Part shown: in pieces, positions 55,978 through 64,000 of the stretch
Layout: the number at the start of each line of letters is the position of its first letter
Numbering within the stretch: position 1 is the stretch's first letter
Source of the DNA: Diabrotica undecimpunctata
Lineage: Eukaryota > Arthropoda > Insecta > Coleoptera > Chrysomelidae
DNA length: 64,000 bases
NCBI RefSeq assembly: GCF_040954645.1
Contig: NC_092804.1
Coordinates: 148,809,108-148,873,107, forward strand
Reading direction: 5' to 3'
Program-made: the position numbers and the translations under genes
The notes under the pieces: model-generated
Told to the model about the DNA's origin: nothing
The model's database searches: none
What the model saw: the letters and a program-made list of their open reading frames with translations, nothing else

Positions 55978-56320
55978 CTGAAGTAAAAACCAACTGTCCT
56001 CCTAGGTGAAACAGTTGTCTGGAAGGATACTCCCGAATGGCTTCGGTGTCCCAGCTAAGTCCTCCTTGAGGTCCGAAATTAGCACGGAGCTGGTGCTAAT
56101 TGGCTCAGTTCCAATGATTACGGTCCTGCCCTACCTCTAGGTGCAGGCTGGAGAAAAAAAATTAGGGTGGAGTAGACAATACCTCCTGGCTTGTCCCAAT
56201 GACCCTGATTCGTATAGAGTTGAAGTTCTGAGGGAAGTTTATAATTCCATAGGAGGTGGCAGATAACTACTTAATTCCGTGCTAGAAATCTCACTTCAGC
56301 TTCCCGAGTTTCCGAAAACA
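55975..56320. other. GC-richer block of unknown nature
   Basis: Base composition rises visibly (CCCGAATGGCTTCGGTGTCC, CTCCTTGAGGTCC, GAGCTGGTGC) against the AT-rich surroundings. There is no long ORF. It could be a LINE 5' UTR or a piece of another repeat. Confidence 0.35.
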
Positions 56321-57134
56321 CCGTCAATTAAATTGTTATGGTTATACTTAGAATATTTAACTTCTTGAAGTGAAGGAAATTCTATGCATTAATTGGATTT
56401 TCTTTCGCTAACTGCCACCTGTGTACCACTTCAAACTCTCGATCAAAAGTGAATTTTAATTCACAGTTAATTAACCAAGAAGAGCCATTTATTTCCACTT
56501 CCCCCTCATCTCCTGTCATCTCTCTGGTTCGCAATGGTACCAAATTAGATCAGAGTGACAACTTAAATTATTAAAAATACACACTTAATGGGCAAATGAA
56601 CACTTAAAGTTAGGCAACCCATACTACATCTCTGAAATTATTTTACTATAAATTGTTTATTATTTTAATATAAATTGTAATAAAAGTAACGACTGTTACA
56701 AAAGGTCATAAAATAGTTTCTATCGTACAATTCAAAATATCACAATCTAATTTTATTTTACAATTTACAGTATTCACAGTATTTACAGTATAAAGATATT
56801 TGTTAACAACCATTTTGTTGTTAAACGACTTTCCAATTTAAACGAAATCTTGCCAATAGCCTACTTTAAGTAATTTGAAGAGTGAAACTTGTGTAAAAAT
56901 CTATTAAATTAAAAAATTAAAAGCGACAATGTGACACTTTAGACATATCCATGGCTAACGACTCTTCAAAGTTCAATCTCCCATATTCCTGAAGAATTTA
57001 TCATGCAATGAACCTATTTAACTGGAAGCAAGTTCCACCCTTATATCAATACAAAAACATATCTTCATCTTCACCTTCGATTATAAAAATTCCAATAGTC
57101 AATTGGAGTCTATTATAATTCCAAAAAAATAGCA
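56321..57134. other. No gene recognised
   Basis: AT-rich, with tandem-like CAGTATTCACAGTATTTACA at about 56767. Nothing else. Confidence 0.4.
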
Positions 57135-57855
57135 CCAACTCTAATCTTTTCATACAACTCTTCAGAGATCTAATTAACTCCCATTCTGATTACAAAGCAT
57201 ACTCTACAGACGCATCTAAAACTCAAAATGGATTCAGAGTGGCAATAATTAACAACACAGAGATTCTCAAACATAGAAATCCAGATACCGCAACTATATT
57301 AACAGGAGAACTCTATACCATCACTACAAATAATCAGGAAAATATACACGCAGCATCAATTAGCTTTACTAATAAAGGAAGAACTAAATAAATTGCATAC
57401 TAAAGATACAAGCATTAAGTTTCTCTGGGTCCCAATATGTTGGAATAGCAGGTAACGAAGCAGTAGATAAAAATGCCAAAGAAGCAATAAACGACAACAG
57501 TATCCTCATATCACCCAAATCTGTACGTATGGATCTAAAAAGCTATTTAATAAAGCACATATTCGAGAACTGGAACAATAAATATAAATCCACACCATCA
57601 AAGCTTCTGGAGATAAAAAATAAGTGGACCATGGCAACCACCCAAGGTATCCAGACGAAAGCAAATAATTATTTCCCGTTTACGACTTGGACATACTCAC
57701 TTTTCTCATGAACATTTGTTCAAGAAAGAAGAACGCCCAATTTGTGATGAGTGCGGTTCACTCCTTACGGTAAAACATGTGCTAGTGGAAAAGCTCGAAG
57801 AGTTCAATCGTCGTAAAATTACATACCATTTATCAAACAACCTTAAAGACATTTT
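57135..57855 (+). pseudogene. RNase H-type LINE, C-terminal part
   Basis: The plus strand reads LFRDLINSHSDYKAYSTDAS (first RNase H D), KTQNGFRVAI, ATILTGELYTI (E present), then in shifted frames FLWVP, GIAGNEAVDKNAKEA, LIKHIFENWNNKY and a zinc-like CDECGSLLTVKHVLVE. This is the same Jockey-group layout as 27861-29290 but a different family. Frameshifts start right after the E motif. The reverse transcriptase is absent. Confidence 0.78.
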
Positions 57856-58490
57856 CTTTAGGTGTGGTCTTCTTAGCGAAGGTTGTCGATGACCTCTGCA
57901 AAGTCTTCCCTATTTTGGGCTTTCCTTGTTAAACTTTGAAAGTCTAATCCTGTCCAATCTTTGATGTTGCGCAGCCAGGTCATTTGTCGTCTACCCGGGC
58001 CGCGTCTACCTTCTATTTTCCCTTCTATAATAAGCTGAAGGAAGTTATACCTGTCGTGTCTAAATATGTGTCCAATATAAGACGTTTTACGCTTCTTGAC
58101 AATTTCTGTGAGTTCACGTTCTCTATTCATACGCCTTAAAATTTCTTCATTTCTAACGCAGTCGATCCATGGAATTTTCAGCATACGACGAAATACCCAC
58201 ATCTCAAAGCTCTCTAAACGTCGTAACGAGCTGACTGTTAACGTCCAAGCTTCCACGCCGTGTAATAGTACACTATATACAAAACACTTTATCATGCGGT
58301 ATTGTAGGGACAAATCAAGATTACGGGTAGTGAGTAACTGCATCTTTAAGAAGGTGTTTCTTGCCTGTTCTATTCTACATTTAACCTCTTGTTCTTGGTC
58401 TAAGGTTTCATGTATCCAACAGCATAGATACTTAAACTTTTTCACTTGTTCACGACTTTCTGGTATATACAGGTTCAAGCACATTTACAA
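57856..58490 (-). pseudogene. LINE C-terminal region (family B), 203-codon open frame
   Basis: The longest undamaged family B tail. From 58484: SREQVKKFKYLCCWI, IEQARNTFLKMQLL, YRMIKCFVYSVLLHGVEAWTL, RLESFEMWVFRRMLKIPW, NEEILRRMNRERELTEIV, KRKTSYIGHIFRHDRYNFLQ, EGKIEGRRGPGRRQ, MTWLRNIKDWTGL and VIDNLR, with the stop near 57875. It begins in the middle of the post-RT region, so it is a 5'-truncated insertion. The first ATG is not the native start. It abuts the RNase H-type LINE without a visible gap. Confidence 0.85.
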
Positions 58491-58519
58491 ATACACAATT
58501 TTCCAGTTATGAGGAATCG

Positions 58520-59189
58520 TTGGGACTCGGGACCAAAATAGTTATACAGTTGTCTAGAACCATCTTAAGTCCAAATGAATGTGTTGTTTATTTCGACAAC
58601 TTTTCCTGTTCTTTGGAACTAATAGAATACCTGAAAAAAGAGAAACGATTGGCAAGTCTTGGCACTATTCGCAGCAACAGACTAAGAGGTTCTATACTAG
58701 ATTCAGACAAAGCACTCCTTCAAAAAAGGCAGCGGAAGTTTTGACTACAAAGTTGACAATAAAAATATTATATCGGTAGTCAAGTGGGCTGATACTAAAT
58801 GTGTCACTTTGGCTAGCTCATAGATTTCCCACAGCCCAGTGTTCAAGTAAAACGGTACAGTAAAGAACATGTAGCTCCTCGTCCAACAGATGACGTTAGC
58901 TTTGACAACATAGGTCACTTTCCAGGGTTTATTGACAAATGAAGATGTAAATTGTGTACTGACGGTCAAACTACAGTTTACTGTGAAAAGTGTAAACCGC
59001 GTTTGTGTTTGGTGTCAGAAAAACAACCTAGAAACTGTTTTGCTCTTTATCATAAGAAGTGATTTATTGGGCAATGTATCTTGTGAGATACACCCCGTAA
59101 GTTTTTTTCAGTGTATATTTTAAGAAAAAAACAGACATTAAAATCTATTTATTTTGTTCAATTTCTTTCGTTGTCCGTTTAAGGGTTAA
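58520..59189 (+). pseudogene. piggyBac-like transposase, C-terminal half with element end
   Basis: The plus strand reads VVYFDNFSCSLELIEYLKKE (second-D block), LGTIRSNRLRGS, then FDYKVDNKNIISVVKWADTK and CVTLAS, a gap where the third-D block should be, and a clean Cys-rich end RCKLCTDGQTTVYCEKCKPR with NCFALYHKK and a stop at about 59063. The element end is visible as AAGGG followed by TTAA (59186-59189); inverted it reads CCCTTAAACGG. The part containing GGVDxxDQ has been deleted. Confidence 0.83.
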
Positions 59190-59199
59190 TAACACTACG

Positions 59200-59480
59200 T
59201 GACGAAACAGACACATTAAAATTTAGCCAGTGTAAGACCAATAATGACATATGGCTCACAAATAAGACCCGACATAGCCACAACACAAAGGCTACCGGAA
59301 ACGGCAGAGTTGAGAGTACTGAGAAAAATTCCAGGAAATACCCGAGAGATCGAAAGAGAAGTGAAGACATTATAAGAACATGTAAAGTACAGCGTATAAA
59401 TGAATGAACAGAAAATAGAAAAATAAAGGTATTAATCCGCCAATAAACAAGCAGAACTGCTTGTAAAGAGTAAGAAGAAG
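59200..59480 (+). pseudogene. LINE C-terminal fragment (family C)
   Basis: Reads SVRPIMTYGSQIRPDIATTQ, ETAELRVLRKIPGNTRE and RRSEDIIRTCKVQRINE, followed by a stop and an AGCAGAACTGCTTGTAAAGA-like tail shared with 4281-4704 on the other strand. Confidence 0.75.
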
Positions 59481-59814
59481 CAAAAGAAGACTTATTTATA
59501 TTCATCATTTGATCACTTTCTCTGGTGTTACCTGGCACGGTCCGTAATTATCTTTTGATTTATTTATGCAAATGATTTAAATTGTACATGTAATTTTAAA
59601 CTTTATGGAATGTGCTTGGGTATTAGAGTTAAATATAAAGGATTTTTTTTACAACTGGCGAGTCTTTAAGTTCATTTACTTTTAGAAACATATCGTCACA
59701 AAAACATTTCAGTTAACAACGTCCTGGCTCTGTTTAGAGAACGAACGACAGCAACCAAAAAGTATAGATCAAATTAAATACAAAAAAATTATCGTCATCA
59801 TTATTCTCAGCATA
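59481..59814. other. No gene recognised
   Basis: Short AT-rich gap between LINE fragments. Confidence 0.4.
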
Positions 59815-60654
59815 TTCTACCGATTATGGTGCAACCTCTCTTACATATTGATTTTCCTTTCTGCTCAAGATTGTCTAAAATTCGCTTTTCTGTGCCATGT
59901 TGTACCGGCTGGTTTCTTTATGTCATAGTCCCATCTTAAATTTCGACGTCTTCTTGGTCTCTTGATGCCTCTTGGATACCACAGTGTAATTCTAGTGGAC
60001 CACCTATTTTCAGTTCTTCTCGCTAAATGTCCCGCCCACTGCCATTTTAAAGATTTAATTCTATGGATTACATCATTAACTTGGTTTCCTGGCTCATTCT
60101 ATTGTTATTCGATCCCTCTTTATTATACCTAGCATGTATCGCTCCATCGACTTTTGAGTGACTTTAAGTTTGTATATTATCTCTTTCTTTAGTGTCCAAA
60201 TTTCGCTGCCGTATGTCATGATTGGTAGTATACACTGATTTAATGCTTTTTTCTTCAGGTGAGAAAGTGGCCTGGTATACATCTCGATCTTAGGCAGTTC
60301 ATATAAGTATACGCCTGCTTAAATTTTTCAGGTTTTATTGCCAGCGTATTTAAGCGGTTTCACTGTTACCATCTATTTCAGCTGCTTTACCGCTTTTCAT
60401 TTTTGTAATTGTTGATTGTACTTCAGGACTTATGGTATGTCTTCTTGATTACTGATTACTTATTCAAGTGTGTCAGTGGTTTGTATAGTTCGCTGTAGAA
60501 TTTAGTAACGAGTTGTATTATTTCATTTCTGTCTGTAATTCTGGTGTTTTCGTTTGGTAGAGCAACGATTTGTTTCTTCTCAATGATTAATGCTTTTCTT
60601 GTTTTTTTATAGTTTTTCCCGTTTTCGGTTGCATTTTCTACCAGTCTTTTATTG

Positions 60655-61060
60655 TATTTTCTTCTTCTTCTTCTTTGAGTGCCTCTCCTATCAGAGATTG
60701 GATATCATTAGGGCGATTCTAATTTTATTTACTGCTGTTTTGCTAATTCGTTGGTGGTACAGCCAAACTACTCTCTTAAATTTCTCATCCAGGACATTCT
60801 TCTACGGCCTGGATTTCTGCGTCCTTGAATTTTTCCTTGCATTATATTTTGTAGGAATGTGTACTTTTGTCCTCTCATCAGGTGGCCTAAGTATTCAAGT
60901 TTTCTCTTTTTTATATTCAGTATAACTTCTGGATCGTTATTTATTCTGCGTATTATCTCTTTATTTGTAATTTTATCCACCCAACTTATTTTTAGTATAC
61001 GGCGGTAACACCACATCTCGAAGTATTTTCTTATGTCTTCCTTAATATTTTTCTTTATTG
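60655..61060 (-). pseudogene. LINE C-terminus (family B) nested in the family A LINE
   Basis: KYFEMWCYRRILKISWVDKI, TNKEIIRRINNDPEV, KKRKLEYLGHLMRGQKYTFLQ, GKIQGRRNPGRRR and MSWMRNLRE in one frame (61016-60768), then a shifted tail and the GAAGAAGAAG 3' end at about 60662. Family A coding text continues on both sides. Confidence 0.8.
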
Positions 61061-61643
61061 TCTTGCATTATTTTAGTTTTATCAGACAGGTTACTATGTT
61101 CATTTTGTTGTTGCGGGCCTCCGATTTCCATTAATTGAGAGCTGTCGATTTGGTCATGTAACCTTTTATCAATTCTCCTTTGGTAATGATGTGAGTTTTT
61201 TTTAGATTGTTAATATTTATACCGGTTACTCTTGGTTTTGTGATTAATTTTATTCTTTCTTATTTCAGATCTAAACAATTTTAGCTCAGATTGGTCTATG
61301 GTCGCTGCCTGTTTGAAATTTATTTATTACACTGACATCTTTTATTATAGCAATCTTGTTGGTTAGAATGGAGTCAATTTCGTTCTTAGTGATTTCATTT
61401 GACGCTACTCAAGTCCATTTTCTGTTCGATTTTTTTATTAAGGAATGTATTTGCAATTGGCATGTTTTGGCAGTGTGCAAACTAAACCAGTCTTTCTCCT
61501 CTTTTATTTCTATCATCGACTCCAGACTTTTCCACGACTTGCTCCTTGTCGTTCCTTTTTCCCACTTTGGCATTAAAGTCACCAATTAAATACCTGAAGT
61601 GAATTTTAGTGTTATTTAATGCTTCATTGTTGTTACTGTAGAG

Positions 61644-61800
61644 TTTCTTTACAGGACGAAAGAAAAAATCTTGGCTACGAAACATCAGAGATTGTACCCA
61701 CACAAAAGGAAATGAATTAATTCATCAAGCCCGGAATAGAGAGAAATTTGCCATATTGATCGCCAACCTCAACAGAGAATGCACTTAGGAGAAGGAGGAA
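61644..61800 (+). pseudogene. LINE 3' tip (family B) inserted opposite to the host LINE
   Basis: The plus strand reads RRKKSWLRNIRDCTHTK and ANLNRECT, then AGGAGAAGGAGG. This is nearly the same sequence as the minus-strand copy at about 50000-50130. It interrupts the endonuclease coding region of the surrounding minus-strand LINE. Confidence 0.8.
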
Positions 61801-62439
61801 AATTTCTCTATTTCTTCGTCAGTGTGAATGATGGTTGGGGCGTATATTTGTATAATTTGTATATTATTGGAGATAATGGAGATATTAATTACTTCTACTA
61901 TTCCTTGATTTCATTTCTTGTTGATTAGGAATCCAATATCGCCTGTTCTGCCCGTTGATGTGGCTTGGTAGTAGAATATGTTTCCTGACTCTAATTCCAA
62001 TAGCTCTTCATTTTTCCATCTTACTTTGCTGATTCCTATGAAGCCCCATTTTATGTTTTCTTGTTCCAGTTCTACGACTCTGGATTGATTTGATAGCGAG
62101 CGGCAATTATATATGTCGCTATATATAACTTTGTTGTTTTATTTGGGTACGCAGATTCTTAGCAGCCTCTGCCCTTCTAGCTTGATCTCGAAAGCTACCC
62201 ATTTCGGGGCCACTTGAGCCTATTGAGAATGAGAGCCATGATTTGAATGTCTCGTTTATGTTAGGGGTTGTGAATCGTACCTTACCATGCTGCCTTATTG
62301 CTGGTTGGTAAGGGTTTGCTGGTGTGTTCCGATTACAAGGCATCGAAACTCGCCTTTCACCCTCCTCTTTCTGCTATATAACGTACTCCCATAATACGCT
62401 ATATATTACCAAAGATTACGCGACTTATGTCTTCGTGGA

Positions 62440-62665
62440 AGTTCTTCTTCTTCCTATGCCGTCCCCATTAACGGAGGTTAGCTACCAAATTTCTAAAAGT
62501 TTCTCTGTCTTTTGCAAAGTGAAATAATTCGTCTACAGTCATGTTTGTCCAGTTTCGAATATTTCGCAGCCATGACTTCCTCTTGCTACCTATTCCCTTT
62601 TTGCCATCGACTCTACCCTGCATGATGACCTGCAGAAGACTACGACCACTTCGTGGACGTAGGAG
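62440..62665 (-). pseudogene. LINE C-terminus (family B)
   Basis: RSGRSLLQVIMQGRVDGKKG, KRKSWLRNIRNWTNMT, LFHFAKDRETFRNLVANLR, then a stop and GAAGAAGAAGAA at the 3' end. The start is lost. Confidence 0.78.
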
Positions 62666-63763
62666 TAGAATTCCTTGGCAGAACTGACTGACATTAGATT
62701 AGCTGCTACCCATTTGTCACTATCAGTTAGAGATTTACCAGAGATTTTAATGGTTTGCTCTTACCAGCAAAAGAACAACCGCTTCGATACCTATACCAAC
62801 ATTTAATCTCTACAAAAAATGTATATTGTGTAATATTACCATAAAAATTTGCCTGTAGTGATTTGTTGTTATAATCCATAATTTTTTTGGTATGATTTTA
62901 AAACCATAAATGAATATTTTTTTATAAAATGTTTCTATGAGTCTTTTGCATATTTAAATATTTAGTCTAGAATAAGCACAAAAATATCATTATCCCGGGA
63001 GTCTAACTACGTAAGTTTTTAAATCATATTGCCAATATTGTAACAGTAATTATATTCATGTGACAAGATTAATTATATTCACGTGATTACAAAAGGCAGC
63101 AACATTTAACATTCTAGACGTAAGCAAATATGCCAATAATCCTGAGAGTGAAAAGTATGCACACAAATAAAAAATAAGCACTTACTTATCCCAAAATTTG
63201 CATTTATTTTAGAAAATATTCATACAGTAATAAAAAATAAATATAAAAATTCTTAATAGGTATTACAGCAGTTCTATTGAAAATAGCATATTATAATATA
63301 TAAAAAGTATCGCCTGTCTAGAATTCAAATGTAACACTAATAGGCTATTGGTTATGTACTTTAAAAAGATAAAAAAAAACTTTTATCTTTTCTCTTAAAA
63401 ATGACATTTAGTAGAAGTCTTTAAGATTTACGGTATCCGAGATACAATTTTTCAAAGTTTGACACTCACAACATTTTTAGGCCATTTTCCTTATTTTTTC
63501 GCAAAAATTGTTCTAGAGAACTCTTTTCTACTCTGTTTTAGGTACATGCAATACTACTATAAATTGAACGTAAAAATAATTACCTTTAAAATGGTCTGCA
63601 GTAAAAGGCTCTAAGACTTAATTTTAAGCAAAATACGGTTCTTCAAAATTTTCTCATATTAACGATTTTTGGTATTTAGTACAAAATGCCGTAAATACCA
63701 AATTTTGCCTCATTTGTAATTTAATTGTAGTTGTTTTATACATAGTATTTATAGTTGTGTTAT
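62666..63763. other. No gene; possible 190-bp degenerate duplication
   Basis: AT-rich. Two stretches starting AAAATGACATTTAGTAGAAG (63400) and AAAATGGTCTGCAGTAAAAG (63588) look like diverged copies of one unit. Confidence 0.3.
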
Positions 63764-64000
63764 TATTATTCTGGTGTGTGGAATTCCTTTTCTCACTAGG
63801 ATAGCAGTGCCTCTTAAATTTGCTCTTTGATCTTTTCTGTAGATGTCATAGCCAAGAAACTTTATATTATGTTGTTCATCAATTTGGTTTCCTGTATTGC
63901 TATGACGTTCATTTCATGACGGTTGATTAATTTGTCCAAAATGTTTTCATTTGTTCTTATACCGCCTGGATTCCAGGAGTCTACCTTCAAGTATCCCCTT
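63764..64000 (-). pseudogene. LINE endonuclease N-terminus, at window edge
   Basis: Minus strand from 64000: LKVDSWNPGGIRTNENILDK, LINRHEMNVIAIQETKLMNN, a shift, then FLGYDIYRKDQRANLRGTAI and LVRKGIPHTRII. This is the start of a Jockey-group APE endonuclease, which normally reads WNxxGLxxxxxEL and ETKL. Its 5' end lies beyond the window, and it is cut off at about 63764 before the RT. The endonuclease would open the target DNA strand to prime reverse transcription. Confidence 0.78.

Larger units (their letters stand above)
59815..62345 (-). pseudogene. RTE-like LINE (family A) with endonuclease, twice invaded
   Basis: From 62345 down: KVRFTTPNINETFKSWLSFS, then the APE endonuclease in broken frames: IYNCRSLSNQSRVVELE, FIGISKVRWK, GRTGDIGFLINKK, an inserted fragment at 61644-61800, HFRYLIGDFNAKVGKRNDKE, VINKFQTGSDHRPI (SDHR motif). 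A second insertion (60655-61060) follows, then RITDRNEIIQLVTKFYSELY and ITKMKSGKAAEIDG. The RT core is deleted, and from 60282 come LSHLKKKALNQCILPIMTYG, SEIWTLKKE, MERYMLGIIKRDR, and LKWQWAGHLARRTENRW at 60000. The endonuclease would nick target DNA. Dead. Confidence 0.8.

Noticed and set aside
58096..58512. Plus-strand 138-codon frame
   Set aside because: Antisense shadow of the family B LINE frame at 57873-58484.

Overview
The window looks like a piece of a large, transposon-rich insect nuclear genome. It is AT-rich, has spliced genes with GT-AG introns, carries a (TTAGG)n stretch of the insect telomere type, and is full of insect-type transposable elements (TEs). The one host-like gene I recognise is a Minus-C odorant-binding protein exon at 15105-15530; that OBP class is prominent in beetles, so a coleopteran is my best guess (inference). 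I see no rRNA, bacterial operon or CRISPR array.

Layout. 1-3331: 5' part of a minus-strand Ty3/Gypsy LTR retrotransposon with an open pol running off the window. 4281-7543: a LINE scrap, a Tc1 transposase fragment and a telomere-like repeat. 7547-14851: a PIF/Harbinger element with matching ends and a TAA duplication, carrying a HARBI1-like transposase (minus) and a MADF/Myb-like gene (plus), and itself invaded by a Gypsy gag-protease fragment, a Harbinger-type unit with a CAG duplication, a MITE with a TGT duplication, and a LINE. 15105-15600: the OBP exon. 15956-18895: LINE scraps and a decayed TE gene of unnamed class. 19864-21417 mariner and 21745-24498 piggyBac. 25560-30785: two RNase H-type LINEs and a hAT fragment. 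31341-34310: an RTE-like LINE split by a pogo/Tigger element, then another LINE tail. 36115-38130: Tc1-like and piggyBac pseudogenes. 38293-41484: mariner-type element with very long inverted ends, split by a LINE. 41504-46217: a foldback, two MITEs, a 2.6-kb DNA transposon with a 6-bp duplication, and a near-perfect hairpin. 47550-54120: LINE, pogo-like and piggyBac remains. 55902-64000: a TA microsatellite, LINE fragments nested in LINEs, another piggyBac, and an endonuclease fragment at the right edge.

Almost all coding capacity belongs to mobile elements and most copies are broken by stops, frameshifts or later insertions, so the genes do not form a pathway. What the window records best is the order of insertions. 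Several elements can be delimited to the base by target-site duplications: TAA, CAG and TTA for Harbinger-type, TA for mariner/pogo-type, TTAA for piggyBac. Three LINE tail families recur and help pair the fragments; I call them A (motif MLGI-RDR), B (SFEMW, YLGHI, SWLRNI) and C (RRSED).
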